The notes beneath the pieces are model-generated. The model was not told the DNA's origin. It did no database searches and was given only the letters and a program-made list of their open reading frames with translations. From Sporobacter sp942492735 (GTDB lineage: Bacteria; Bacillota; Clostridia; Oscillospirales; Oscillospiraceae): a stretch of DNA of 64,000 bases. The stretch spans positions 2,852,001 through 2,916,000 of the forward strand of contig OW818648.1 of assembly GCA_942492735.1 (NCBI GenBank), in the 5' to 3' direction. The translations under genes were made by a program, and so were the position numbers. This document shows, piece after piece, positions 33,142 to 42,563 of this stretch (its first letter is position 1; the number at the start of each line of letters is the position of its first letter).

Positions 33142-36100
33142 AAGAGAAATCGCCCCAGTTGACGCCCAGCCAGATAAGGGCAATCGAGTCACGCCACAGT
33201 TCCAAGGACTCTGATTCCAAGAAGTTCGGTTCCATCCTTGTTTCGGCAGCCGCCGGTTCCGGTAAAACAAAGGTACTTGTCGAGCGGCTCTTGGGCTATG
33301 TGACGGATGAAAACGACTATTGCGATATCACTGAATTTTTGATTATTACGTATACGCGCGCGGCCGCTAATGAACTGCGGTCCAAGATACTCGAGGAGAT
33401 ATCAAAGCATCTCGCTCAAGAGCCCGACAACAAGCACCTGCGCCGTCAGGCTGCGCTCTGTTATGAAGCGCAAATCGGTACGATTCATGGTTTCTGCACG
33501 AGTATCCTTCGAGAGAATGCGCATCTTCTCGATATATCACCGGACTTTCGTGTCGCGGATGAGAATGAAACCGGCATAATGAAGCTCAGCGTCCTTGAGG
33601 AGCTGCTCGAAGAACGCTATGACACAATCGATAAAGAAGCGAGTTTTGCGCTTCTCGTTGACACCATGTCGGCTGGGCGCGACGATAAGCGCTTGTTTGA
33701 CGTCGTTCTCGACGCGCATACAAAGCTGCTCAGCCACGCCGATCCAGCCTTGTGGGTGACAGAGCAGCTTGAAATGCTGGAAATGAATCAGCTTCAAGAT
33801 GTGTCTGAAACGATATGGGGCCGTTATCTGATGGAAGACGCGCAAAGAAAGGCTTCCTATTGGTACAACGCCCTGCGTAACCTCACAGCGGAGTGCACAG
33901 CGCTCCCTGATTTTCAAAAGGCATACGGCGACAGCCTGGCTGTGACAACCGATGGCCTTGCTTGCTTCCTCTCAGCACTCTCAAAAGGCTGGAACGCGGC
34001 GAGAATGCATTCGGCGATAGAATTCCCAAGACCTAAAAACATAAAGGGATATGAGGAGCTCAAGGAGATCCGGACAAAATGCCGTGACGCGATGAAAAAG
34101 ACAGCCGTGCTCTTTGAATGTCAATCGAAAGAATTGCTTGCGGATATGGCGGCCGTCCGGCCTGCCGTCTCCGCGCTGCTGCGCCTTGTTCTTGACTTCG
34201 ACGATGCGTACGCACGCGCAAAAAAGAAGCGCGGCATCGTCGATTTCTCTGACCTTGAGCATATGACAGCACGTCTTGTGACCGATGCCGAGACGGGTAA
34301 ACCGTCAGCGCTCGCCGAAGCAGTATCAGGCCGATACAAGGAAATCATGGTGGATGAGTATCAGGACTGCAGCGGCGTCCAGGAGATAATTTTCAATGCC
34401 GTTTCGAAAAAAGGGCGGAACATCTTTATGGTCGGCGATGTCAAGCAGTCGATCTATCGCTTCAGACTGGCCGACCCGACCATCTTCTTAGCCAAATACA
34501 AAAGCTATAAGGATGAAGGCGAAGCTTCTGATGATGAGGGACGGCGTATCCTGCTGTCGACGAATTTCCGCTCACGCGCCGGCATTCTCAGCGCCGTCAA
34601 CTATATATTCAAAAACATCATGTCAGAAGAGTTTGGCGAAATGGTGTATTCGGAGAGAGAGTTTCTGTATGCCGGTCGTGACACTGACATTTCGGACGAG
34701 CCTGCCGTTGAGCTCGATGTTCTGGACATGAGCGCGATTGAGACGGAAGAGGATGAAGAAAACCCTGAAAAAATAGAGATTGAGGCTTCGTTTGTTGCGG
34801 GCAGAATAGAGGAGCTATGCAGAAGCGGACTGACGATTCCGGACGGTCAGGGAGGAACACGCCGCGTATCCTGCGGCGATTTTGCCATTCTGCTGCGTTC
34901 TGTCAAGAATAAAGCAAGCTTGTATGCGATGGCGCTGTCTGAACGCAATATCCCGGTCAGCTTGGGAAGCGGAGAGGGCTTTTTCGAAGCCCAGGAGGTT
35001 GCGGTTATGATATCGCTTCTCGAGATTATTGACAACCCGATGCAGGATGTCCCGCTGATTGCCGTATTGCGCTGTCCTATTTACGGCTTCACGCCGGACG
35101 AGCTTGCGCGCATCAGGCTTGCCGATAAAAGCACCGGGTTTTACACAGCACTCGAGAAGGCGGCCCAAACAGACGACAAATGCAGGGGATTTCTCGATGA
35201 GCTCAGAACCTTTCGCCAAGTCGCTCCGGACATGTCTTCGGACAGACTGATCTGGCATGTTTATAATAAGACCGGCATACTTGGCGTTATGGGTGCCAAG
35301 AGTGACGGGGAAGCCAGGCGGGAGAACCTGATGAAGCTGCTTGATTTGGCGGTCAGATACGAGCAAAGCGGCTATAAAGGGCTGTTCGGTTTTATCACGT
35401 TCATGAGGAAGCTGATTGAAAACGGCGTTGAGCCGGGTGAAAAGAATGAATCATTGACAGGCGACGCCGTCAAAATAATGAGCATCCATAAATCGAAGGG
35501 ACTCGAATTCCCAATCGTCATTCTTGCCGACACAGCGAAGCGGTTTAATATAAAAGACGTCACGAAGCCGCTCATACTGCATGCACAGCTCGGCGTCGGC
35601 GCGAAAATGACAGACCTCAAAAGAAGAATTGAGTATCCGACGATCGCCCGTATGGCGGTCGCGAGAAAACTCACGCGTGAGATGACGGCAGAAGAGCTGC
35701 GCGTCTTGTATGTCGCCATGACAAGAGCCCGAGAAAAGCTTGTGATCGTTGCAACCTATGCCGATAGCGATAAGGAGCTGACAAAACTGTCAAAAGACGC
35801 AGCGTCACCGGTTCCGCCGCAGGTCCTCGAGGGAGTCTCGAGCATGGCGGGCTTCATCCTCCTGCCGGCTTTGACACGGCCTGAAGCAGGCTGCTTATGT
35901 CAAAATGACGCTGTGATCTCACATGACGCCGTGCTGTCATGTGATGACGGAGAGCCTTGGTTGATCAGAAAAATCAGTATCGACAGCAAAAAGGGAACAT
36001 CCGGCAAGAATCCAATACTTGAGCCGGCGTGCGTCAAAGCAGATCCTCGCGATGTTGAGGTGCTATACACAAAGCTCGGGTTCCGGTATCCGTATCCTGA

Positions 36101-36782
36101 AGCGGCGCTGATACCCTCCAAGCTGACGGCGACGGAGCTCAAAGGCCGTTTTGCTGATTATGAGGCAGCTGAGGAGGCCGAGACACCGGAATTTATAGAG
36201 AAGCATCAGTATCCGGCGTCAAGACCCTGTTTTATAACCTCGAAAACAACGCTGACAGCAACGGAACGCGGAACAGCGCTTCACCTCGCCATGCAATATA
36301 TCGACTATAATAAATGCGGCTCAGCCGACACCGTCGCAGCAGAGCTCAAGCGGCTCCGTGAGCATAATTTCTTAAGCGCCAAACAAGCCGACGTCATACA
36401 CCCTACCAAAATATCGGCATTCTTTGCCTCTGAGCTTGGTGCGCGCATTTTAAACGCCGATAAGCTTTACCGTGAATTTAAATTTTCAATGCTTGTCAAG
36501 GCGGGAGACTATTTTAGCGGCGATGGGAATGGTACTATCAGTGCTGCGGACGACGACATCCTGTTCCAAGGCGTCATCGACTGTTGTTTTGAAGAAAACG
36601 GGCTGCTCTATATTGTCGATTTCAAAACGGATGTCGTCACAGAACAGACAATCGAAGCAAAAAAGGACACATACGACGCGCAGCTTTCGGCCTACGCGCA
36701 GGCGATGGAACGCATGACGGGACTTCTCGTTAAGAGCAAAATCTTGTATTTTTTCGAGCTGAATAAGTCGGTAGAAATATAG
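33138..36782 (+). CDS. addA: ATP-dependent helicase/nuclease subunit A
   Basis: A 1214-residue UvrD-like helicase with a C-terminal nuclease domain, partner of AddB. Motif I is SAAAGSGKTKVLVERL, motif II VDEYQDCSGVQ, motif III GDVKQSIYRFRLADP, and motif VI VAMTRAREKL. The nuclease core LYIVDFKTD lies near the C-terminus. The ATG at 33138 overlaps the addB stop (ATGA) and has GGAGGG upstream; an ATG/GTG further up is discarded. No terminator is evident before the rpmE promoter. Confidence 0.96.
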   Translation: MKEKSPQLTPSQIRAIESRHSSKDSDSKKFGSILVSAAAGSGKTKVLVERLLGYVTDENDYCDITEFLIITYTRAAANELRSKILEEISKHLAQEPDNKHLRRQAALCYEAQIGTIHGFCTSILRENAHLLDISPDFRVADENETGIMKLSVLEELLEERYDTIDKEASFALLVDTMSAGRDDKRLFDVVLDAHTKLLSHADPALWVTEQLEMLEMNQLQDVSETIWGRYLMEDAQRKASYWYNALRNLTAECTALPDFQKAYGDSLAVTTDGLACFLSALSKGWNAARMHSAIEFPRPKNIKGYEELKEIRTKCRDAMKKTAVLFECQSKELLADMAAVRPAVSALLRLVLDFDDAYARAKKKRGIVDFSDLEHMTARLVTDAETGKPSALAEAVSGRYKEIMVDEYQDCSGVQEIIFNAVSKKGRNIFMVGDVKQSIYRFRLADPTIFLAKYKSYKDEGEASDDEGRRILLSTNFRSRAGILSAVNYIFKNIMSEEFGEMVYSEREFLYAGRDTDISDEPAVELDVLDMSAIETEEDEENPEKIEIEASFVAGRIEELCRSGLTIPDGQGGTRRVSCGDFAILLRSVKNKASLYAMALSERNIPVSLGSGEGFFEAQEVAVMISLLEIIDNPMQDVPLIAVLRCPIYGFTPDELARIRLADKSTGFYTALEKAAQTDDKCRGFLDELRTFRQVAPDMSSDRLIWHVYNKTGILGVMGAKSDGEARRENLMKLLDLAVRYEQSGYKGLFGFITFMRKLIENGVEPGEKNESLTGDAVKIMSIHKSKGLEFPIVILADTAKRFNIKDVTKPLILHAQLGVGAKMTDLKRRIEYPTIARMAVARKLTREMTAEELRVLYVAMTRAREKLVIVATYADSDKELTKLSKDAASPVPPQVLEGVSSMAGFILLPALTRPEAGCLCQNDAVISHDAVLSCDDGEPWLIRKISIDSKKGTSGKNPILEPACVKADPRDVEVLYTKLGFRYPYPEAALIPSKLTATELKGRFADYEAAEEAETPEFIEKHQYPASRPCFITSKTTLTATERGTALHLAMQYIDYNKCGSADTVAAELKRLREHNFLSAKQADVIHPTKISAFFASELGARILNADKLYREFKFSMLVKAGDYFSGDGNGTISAADDDILFQGVIDCCFEENGLLYIVDFKTDVVTEQTIEAKKDTYDAQLSAYAQAMERMTGLLVKSKILYFFELNKSVEI

Positions 36783-36803
36783 CGCGGAAATATAGATTTT
36801 GTG

Positions 36804-36832
36804 TTGCAATTTTAATTTATCTGTGCTAATAT
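36804..36832 (+). promoter_or_regulatory. Promoter of rpmE
   Basis: TTGCAA (36804-36809), a 17-bp spacer and TAATAT (36827-36832), 46 bp before the rpmE start. Confidence 0.65.
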
Positions 36833-36877
36833 ATCACGTGCACACAAAAATTCTTAACATTGAAAGAGGTGAACATA

Positions 36878-37078
36878 ATGAAGGAAGGTATCCATCCAAA
36901 CTACAAGCAGACGACGATTAAGTGCGCTTGCGGTGAAGTTATTGAGACGGGTAGCACGAAGAAGGACATTAAGGTGGAAATCTGCTCGAAGTGTCACCCT
37001 TTTTATACAGGCAAACAGAAGCTGATTGACACCAGCGGACGCGTTGATAAGTTCAACAAGAAGTTTGGCATTCAATAA
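36878..37078 (+). CDS. rpmE: 50S ribosomal protein L31
   Basis: A 66-residue L31 of the large ribosomal subunit. KEGIHPNYKQTTIKCACGEVI and CSKCHPFYTGKQK are characteristic. The four cysteines (CAC and CSKC) show the zinc-binding C+ form, a zinc store in some bacteria. ATG at 36878 is preceded by AAAGAGGTG. It has its own promoter and terminator. Confidence 0.96.
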   Translation: MKEGIHPNYKQTTIKCACGEVIETGSTKKDIKVEICSKCHPFYTGKQKLIDTSGRVDKFNKKFGIQ

Positions 37079-37090
37079 CCAATCGAAAAG

Positions 37091-37125
37091 TACCCGCACT
37101 TTTGAAGTGCGGGTATATTTTTTTT
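37091..37125 (+). terminator. Terminator of rpmE
   Basis: TACCCGCACTT and AAGTGCGGGTA form an 11-bp stem with a 3-nt loop, followed by a run of eight T. Confidence 0.9.
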
Positions 37126-37179
37126 GCCGGAAGCGTTATACTTAATTATAGCAGAATGAAAACATGGGGGTATTGGCTT

Positions 37180-37680
37180 ATGTTTAAGAAAATCAGCATT
37201 AAAGAAATGAAAGGCAATATATTCGATCTGGTCGGCGACAAGTGGATGCTGATCACAGGCGGCGATGAATCCGGATTCAACACGATGACGGCCAGCTGGG
37301 GCGGTGCCGGTATTTTGTGGCAGAAGGCGGTGTCCTTCTGCTTTGTCAGACCGCAGCGATATACACGCAAGTTCATGGATTACGGGAAATACTATACACT
37401 GAGCTTCTACGGAGAAAAGTACAGAGATATGCTCTATACCTGCGGCTCCAAAAGCGGACGTGACATCAACAAAGTCAAGGAAGCTGGCTTGACGCCTGTT
37501 TACGCCGACTGCGGCGCTGTTTACTTCGAGGAAGCCGAGCTCGTCCTTGTCTGCAAAAAAATCTATTTCGACGATTTTGAACCGGAAAATTTCTTAGCCC
37601 CGGAGCTTGCCGATATATACGAAAACAAAGACTATCACCGCATGTACATCGGTGAAATCATCGAAGTGCTAGAGAAATAG
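37180..37680 (+). CDS. Flavin reductase family protein
   Basis: A 166-residue protein of the FMN-binding flavin reductase-like family. LITGGDESGFNTMTASWGG is the typical FMN-binding start, followed by VRPQRYTRKFMD and YTLSFYGEKY. Clostridial members are often single-domain, with unknown partner. ATG at 37180 has GGGGG 9 bp upstream. It is followed by a 510-bp repeat-filled gap. Confidence 0.85.
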   Translation: MFKKISIKEMKGNIFDLVGDKWMLITGGDESGFNTMTASWGGAGILWQKAVSFCFVRPQRYTRKFMDYGKYYTLSFYGEKYRDMLYTCGSKSGRDINKVKEAGLTPVYADCGAVYFEEAELVLVCKKIYFDDFEPENFLAPELADIYENKDYHRMYIGEIIEVLEK

Positions 37681-37713
37681 CAAAGGCGATGAGCATATTT
37701 TGAAGCTATCGAA

Positions 37714-38100
37714 CCCCGACGGGCCGATGTGGGCATCGGCCCCTACTAACGCATCATGACTAGTGGCGTGCCGGGTCGTCACGCCCTACAAATGCGCTGT
37801 GACCTGGATTCTAATCGTAGGGGGCGATGCCTACATCGCCCCGTCGACCTTGGAGGTAAAGGTATACCCGCTCGTAGGGGACGCCGACCTCGGCGGCCCG
37901 AGCTTGTGACGCGCCGCAATGTCAAGGTCGAAGCTGCGCCTGCAAGGAAGGGCGACCACATAGGGTCGCCCCTACGGCATGTACAGAATTTTTCTTGTAG
38001 GGGCGGCCCTGCGTGGCCGCCCAGTCCTGTGATGCGCCGCTTGAAACAAGTCTTTGCCGCGCCGACAATAGCGGTTCGCCGAGGACGGCGACCCCTACGA
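37714..38100. repeat. Cluster of GTAGGGG-family palindromic repeats
   Basis: The gap between the flavin reductase and hflX holds at least six palindromic units: GGGCCGATGTGGGCATCGGCCCC, GTAGGGGGCGATGCC-TACATCGCCCC, GTAGGGGACGCCGACCTCGGCGG, GGGCGACCACATAGGGTCGCCCC, GTAGGGGCGGCCCTGCGTGG-CCGCCC and a GTTCGCCGAGGACGGCGA-CCCCTAC end. No supported gene lies here. Confidence 0.85.
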
Positions 38101-38191
38101 ATCCTAGCCGTTGAGTCAAATCACACTTAACGGAGCTAACCTGATAGCCATACTCACGAATTACACACTAACAAAAAGAAAATAGAGACAG

Positions 38192-39478
38192 GTGATTTAT
38201 ATAGATACATCAATTACTAACGATACAGAAAAATCTGTACTTGCAGGGTTATCCGCCGATAGTATGGAGTTCAAGGAGCGCTCGACTGACGAGAGCCTTG
38301 ACGAGCTCGAAGCCCTTCTGGAAACGGCAGGCGGCGTGTCCTGCGGACGGATTCTTCAGAACAAGCAGACACCGGACCCGAGAACCTTTATCGGAAAGGG
38401 CAAGGTACAGGAGCTCAAGGAGCTGATTGAAGCCGAAGGCTGCACACTCGTCGTCTTTGATAATGAGCTCTCACCGTCACAGACACGGGCTCTTGAGGAA
38501 GACCTCGGCGTTCGTGTGCTCGATCGGTCCTCGCTGATTCTGGATATTTTCGCCCAGCGCGCCAGAACGCGTGAAGGTAGACTCCAGGTGGAGCTGGCGC
38601 AGTACAAATACCTGCTGCCGAGACTCACCGGCATGTGGACTCATTTAAAACGCCAGGCGGGCACCTCGGCACCGATCGGCACGCGCGGTCCCGGTGAGAC
38701 ACAGCTTGAAACGGACCGACGCCACATCAGACGGAAGATATCGAAGCTTGAAGAAGAGCTAGACGAGGTCAGAAAGGTGCGCTCGACGCAGCGCCGTCAG
38801 CGTGAAAAAAATAACGTCCAGGTCGTCGCGCTCGTTGGTTATACAAACTCCGGAAAATCGACGCTGCTCAATAAGCTCACAGACGCCGGCATCCCGGCAC
38901 TCGACCGCTTATTTGATACGCTCGACACAACGACACGCCACCTGAAAATCAGCGACACGCTTGAGGTCCTCATCTCCGACACTGTCGGCTTCATCCGAAA
39001 GCTGCCGCATCATCTTGTGGATGCGTTCAAGGCCACGCTTGAGGAGCTGACATATGCCGATCTCCTGATCCATGTCATTGATGCGTCCAATCCGCTGTGG
39101 ATTCAGCAGGCACAAGTCGTTGACGAGCTGATCCTCGAACTTGGGGCGGAGAAAACACCGCGCATCGAGGCGTTTAATAAATGTGATCTCAATTTGAGCG
39201 TGTCTCATCCGCGCGGGGACGACATTGTTGAAATCTCCGCAAAGACAGGCGAAGGTATCGACGCCCTGCAGAAAAAGATTGAAGATATTCTTCAAAAAAC
39301 GAAGAAGAAGGTCACGCTGAGACTGCCCTATGATAAGGGCAGCGTTATTGAGCTGCTCCATCGGGAGGCATCCGTCATTCGTCTTGAATACCGTGATGAC
39401 TGCATCGAAGTTGAGGCAATTCTCAATCCAGACACATACGGCAGACTCCGGGAATACGTGTCCGCGGAAAACGCGTAG
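38192..39478 (+). CDS. hflX: GTPase HflX
   Basis: A 428-residue ribosome-associated GTPase involved in rescue of stalled or stressed ribosomes. TFIGKGKVQELKELIE and FDNELSPSQTRALEE are in the N-terminal domain; GPGETQLETDRRHIRRKI is the glycine-rich linker; G1 is VGYTNSGKSTLL, G3 DTVGFI, G4 NKCD. The length is typical. The GTG at 38192 is the only start upstream of conserved sequence (EKSVLAGL), though its ribosome site is weak. Confidence 0.94.
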   Translation: MIYIDTSITNDTEKSVLAGLSADSMEFKERSTDESLDELEALLETAGGVSCGRILQNKQTPDPRTFIGKGKVQELKELIEAEGCTLVVFDNELSPSQTRALEEDLGVRVLDRSSLILDIFAQRARTREGRLQVELAQYKYLLPRLTGMWTHLKRQAGTSAPIGTRGPGETQLETDRRHIRRKISKLEEELDEVRKVRSTQRRQREKNNVQVVALVGYTNSGKSTLLNKLTDAGIPALDRLFDTLDTTTRHLKISDTLEVLISDTVGFIRKLPHHLVDAFKATLEELTYADLLIHVIDASNPLWIQQAQVVDELILELGAEKTPRIEAFNKCDLNLSVSHPRGDDIVEISAKTGEGIDALQKKIEDILQKTKKKVTLRLPYDKGSVIELLHREASVIRLEYRDDCIEVEAILNPDTYGRLREYVSAENA

Positions 39479-39494
39479 AAAGGCACTTTAACAT

Positions 39495-40139
39495 ATGGAC
39501 TATCTCGTGCCGTTAAAATACGGTGAAGCGGAGTTTATTGAGAAGCGCTCCAGATTTATCGGGCAGGTCTGGCCTGTAGAATCTGAAAGCAGGGCCAGAG
39601 AGCTCATCGCTGAGACAAAATCCAAATACCACGACGCACGGCACAATTGCTGGTGTATCAGTATTCGCGCCAGCGGCGGCATGCTCGACACAGCTGCTGT
39701 GCGCTATGCTGATGACGGAGAGCCGCAAGGTACAGCCGGGCAGCCCATGCTCGAGGTATTCCGGCGCGGCGGAATTGAGAACGTCCTGTGCGTCGTCACA
39801 CGCTATTTCGGCGGTATCCTGCTCGGCGCAGGCGGATTGACGCGCGCCTATGCCCATACGGCAAAGCTTGCGCTCGATAGCGCCGGTATCGCTGAAATGC
39901 GTCTGTGGACATGCATGGATATCATCTGCCCGTACAGCCTCTTTGATCGTATCAAAAACGAAATAGAAGCGTTTGGCGGCATGACAGATAACGTCGCCTA
40001 TGGAACAGATGTAACCGTCAGCGCGCTTTTTCCCGAGCAGACATATACCTCCTTTGAAAATCGGATTATTGACATGACCTCAGGTCTGGTCGTCGGTACG
40101 AAAACCGGAGAAAAGTATATCGCGGTGCCTGTAAAGTAA
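39495..40139 (+). CDS. YigZ/IMPACT family protein
   Basis: A 214-residue member of the YigZ (IMPACT N-terminal domain) family. EKRSRFIGQVWPVESE, HNCWCISIRA, DDGEPQGTAGQPML and VTRYFGGILLGAGGLTRAY are highly conserved. The C-terminal half is an EF-G domain V-like fold. Role is unclear, perhaps linked to translation. It lies 16 bp after hflX and is likely in the same transcript, ended by the hairpin at 40144. Confidence 0.93.
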   Translation: MDYLVPLKYGEAEFIEKRSRFIGQVWPVESESRARELIAETKSKYHDARHNCWCISIRASGGMLDTAAVRYADDGEPQGTAGQPMLEVFRRGGIENVLCVVTRYFGGILLGAGGLTRAYAHTAKLALDSAGIAEMRLWTCMDIICPYSLFDRIKNEIEAFGGMTDNVAYGTDVTVSALFPEQTYTSFENRIIDMTSGLVVGTKTGEKYIAVPVK

Positions 40140-40143
40140 AACA

Positions 40144-40178
40144 TATCCGCCCTGCCGTTTATTTCGACAGGGCGGATA
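40144..40178 (+). terminator. Terminator after hflX-yigZ
   Basis: TATCCGCCCTG and its exact complement CAGGGCGGATA enclose a 13-nt loop. The T tract is weak. Confidence 0.65.
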
Positions 40179-40207
40179 CTGCGTTTTGACTGAATAAATA
40201 AGTTTTC

Positions 40208-40236
40208 TTGACATGAAAATAATACCATGCTAGCAT
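40208..40236 (+). promoter_or_regulatory. Promoter of the acyltransferase-DUF6320 pair
   Basis: A perfect TTGACA (40208-40213), a 17-bp spacer and TAGCAT (40231-40236), 55 bp before the acyltransferase start. Confidence 0.7.
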
Positions 40237-40291
40237 CAGCATAATGAGACTGGGATACACAGCAGAAAACAGTCACTTAAGAGGATACGCC

Positions 40292-41590
40292 ATGCCAATA
40301 AAAGATAAAAACAATAAAAATGAAAATAGATGGTACAGGCTTGACAATGCGGCAAAAATTTATCCGCCGACCAGCAGCGCGAGCCAAGCCAATGTGTTCA
40401 GGATTGCCGTCAAACTCAAGGAAAAGGTGAATCCGCAAATACTGCAGGAGGCGCTCACAGTGACGCTCCCGCGGTTCCCATCTTTCGATGTCCGGATGCA
40501 GAAGGGCTTATTTTGGAATTATTTCGAGCATAATCCCGGCAGGGCTGTTGTTTCTCAGGAAATAGCGCCGATATGCCGCCCCATATTGCTTGAAGAAACA
40601 AACGGATATTTGTTCAGGCTGAGCTACTTCGAGAACCGGATCAGCTTTGAAGTATTTCATGCAGTGGCCGACGGTGCCGGCGCTGCTGAATTTCTTAAAG
40701 CGGTTGTGTATAAATATCTTGTACATGACGGCAAAAGCGTCGATATTGACGACAGTATTATCAACAGTAAAATGTGTCCCACCGTCACAGAGGTTGAAGA
40801 CAGCTTCCTGAAGTATTATGACCCGAAAACGATCAGCAGCAGAGCAGAAAGCAAGGCGTATCAAATCAGCGGAACCAGATTAGCGGCTTCAGCCGTCCGC
40901 GTGACGCACGGTATCATCCCGATATCAGAATATAAGCAGCTCGTGAAAAAAAGCGGCGCGACGGTGACGGAATATACGGTGGCCCTCATCATTTATACTG
41001 TCTATGAGACACAGCTCAAAGGCAAGGGCAGCGAGCTGCCGGTAAAGGTGCAGGTCCCTGTCAATCTGAGAAGCTTATTTAATTCGGATACCTTGCGGAA
41101 TTTTTCGTCGTATGTCAATGTTGGCCTTGCATTCTCAGATTCTGTTTACACTTTTGAGGAGATACTGAAATCTGTTTCGAGCCAGGTAAAAAATGATGTT
41201 CAAAAGGATAAGCTCGTTGAAAAATTCGGCGCAAACGTCAGTGCCGAACGCAGTCCCTTCATGCGGCTCACGCCTCTTGTTCTCAAAAGAATCGCCCTGA
41301 AAATGGCATTCCGCATATATGGTGAAAGGCTCGTCACATCGACCATGTCAAATATGGGCATCATCAAGCTGCCGCCGTCGATGGCCGAGCATATTGAACG
41401 GTTCGAGTTTGTTCTTGGCGCGCCGGCTAGAAACATGCTTAATTGCGCGCTTTGTTCATTTCAGGACAGCCTCACAATATCGTTTTCACGGGTGATGGAG
41501 GAGACCGACATCGAGCGGTTCTTTTTCAGATATCTTGCCGATCGGGGCATAGACATTGTTATCGAGACCAATTACGGGGTTGAATCATGA
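40292..41590 (+). CDS. Condensation-like acyltransferase, uncharacterised
   Basis: A 432-residue protein of the CoA-dependent acyltransferase/condensation fold. The catalytic H123-A-V-A-D127-G128 matches the HxxxDG motif, and VQVPVNLRSLFNSDTLRNFSS resembles the second-half motif of alcohol acetyltransferases and wax-ester-synthase-like proteins. No carrier-protein or adenylation domain is attached. The ATG at 40292 has AAGAGG upstream. It overlaps a zinc-ribbon membrane protein gene by ATGA, which suggests membrane-associated acylation (inference). Substrates are unknown. Confidence 0.72.
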   Translation: MPIKDKNNKNENRWYRLDNAAKIYPPTSSASQANVFRIAVKLKEKVNPQILQEALTVTLPRFPSFDVRMQKGLFWNYFEHNPGRAVVSQEIAPICRPILLEETNGYLFRLSYFENRISFEVFHAVADGAGAAEFLKAVVYKYLVHDGKSVDIDDSIINSKMCPTVTEVEDSFLKYYDPKTISSRAESKAYQISGTRLAASAVRVTHGIIPISEYKQLVKKSGATVTEYTVALIIYTVYETQLKGKGSELPVKVQVPVNLRSLFNSDTLRNFSSYVNVGLAFSDSVYTFEEILKSVSSQVKNDVQKDKLVEKFGANVSAERSPFMRLTPLVLKRIALKMAFRIYGERLVTSTMSNMGIIKLPPSMAEHIERFEFVLGAPARNMLNCALCSFQDSLTISFSRVMEETDIERFFFRYLADRGIDIVIETNYGVES

Positions 41591-42282
41591 AGTACTGTGA
41601 AAAATGTAAATTAAACGTACGGACCAACGACGATTTCTGCCCGCTATGCGCCGCGGCATTATCGCCGCAAGAATGCATCTCATCATCGCCTGAATCGATA
41701 GATCCCAATCCCGGTTCTGATATGTACCCAAAAACCGATACGAGGATCAAATACAATTTTACAGTCAGAATATTACTGTTTCTCTCTGTCGTCGCCGCAT
41801 CAACATGCTTGCTGATTAATATTCTGGCCTATCAAGGCACTCTCTGGTCATTGCTTGTCGTCGGCGGCATCGTATTTTTATGGGCAGCGCTCGTGTACCC
41901 GTTTCTCGTCAGGAAAAATATCGGTCATTATATCGCTGTCGATGCCGTGTGCGCTTGTATATTCTTCATCGTTGCGCAGTTCGTGACGAAAACGAAGGGC
42001 TGGAGTCTGGACTATGTGATACCGTTCCTTTTCATCGCCGCAACGACGATCATCTCTTTCGTTATTCTCATCAGAAGAATGAGATGGCGCGAATATGCGC
42101 TGTATCAATTCGTTACCATCATTTTAGGCCTACTGCCGATCATATCAGTCGCAACAGGCTTAGTGGTGATCGGCTGGCCCAGTATCGCCTCGGCCTTCTA
42201 TTCGTTTTTAACGCTCATGGGTATGCTCATTTTCGCAGACAAAAAATATAAAAACGAACTTATTAAGCGTTTTCACGTCTAA
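41587..42282 (+). CDS. Zinc-ribbon membrane protein, DUF6320-like
   Basis: A 231-residue protein. Residues 4-21 form a zinc ribbon (C4, C7, C18, C21). After a polar linker come about six hydrophobic helices from residue 55 to 220. It resembles DUF6320 proteins, from memory. Translationally coupled (ATGA) to the acyltransferase upstream, it may anchor or present the acyl acceptor at the membrane. No catalytic motif is visible. Confidence 0.7.
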   Translation: MKYCEKCKLNVRTNDDFCPLCAAALSPQECISSSPESIDPNPGSDMYPKTDTRIKYNFTVRILLFLSVVAASTCLLINILAYQGTLWSLLVVGGIVFLWAALVYPFLVRKNIGHYIAVDAVCACIFFIVAQFVTKTKGWSLDYVIPFLFIAATTIISFVILIRRMRWREYALYQFVTIILGLLPIISVATGLVVIGWPSIASAFYSFLTLMGMLIFADKKYKNELIKRFHV

Positions 42283-42314
42283 GCCCGCAATTGGAGAAAT
42301 TTGATTTTTCGGTG

Positions 42315-42343
42315 TTGCAAAGCGCAGCGATTTATGTTATCAT
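42315..42343 (+). promoter_or_regulatory. Promoter of tRNA-Pro
   Basis: TTGCAA (42315-42320), a 17-bp spacer and TATCAT (42338-42343), 24 bp before the tRNA. Confidence 0.65.
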
Positions 42344-42367
42344 CATTGAGCGTCTAAAATACCATAT

Positions 42368-42443
42368 CCGGGTGTGGCGCAGTTGGTAGCGCGCTTGACT
42401 GGGGGTCAAGAGGCCGCATGTTCAAGTCATGTCACTCGGACCA
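42368..42443 (+). tRNA. tRNA-Pro(GGG)
   Basis: A 76-nt tRNA: acceptor CCGGGTG/CACTCGG with one G-U pair, anticodon stem CTTGA/TCAAG, loop CTGGGGG giving anticodon GGG, T arm GCATG-TTCAAGT-CATGT, and encoded CCA. It reads CCC proline codons. Confidence 0.93.
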
Positions 42444-42444
42444 A

Positions 42445-42485
42445 AAAGAAACGACAATTTTCGCTCAGAAAATTGTCGTTTCTTT
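42445..42485 (+). terminator. Terminator of tRNA-Pro
   Basis: AAAGAAACGACAATTTT and its exact complement form a 17-bp stem with a 7-nt loop, followed by T-rich sequence directly after the tRNA. Confidence 0.9.
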
Positions 42486-42563
42486 CTGTATTTTTATTTC
42501 TTCTTTTTTACCTCTTCTTTCTTCTTTAAAATTGTCGTCGTTTTTATTATGAATTCCGGTGTG

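Noticed and set aside
37714..38100. CRISPR array
   Set aside because: Units are palindromic and of irregular spacing, with no constant direct repeat, no regular spacers and no cas genes.
37756..38130. 124-codon Arg/Pro-rich frame before hflX
   Set aside because: It translates the GTAGGGG repeat cluster.
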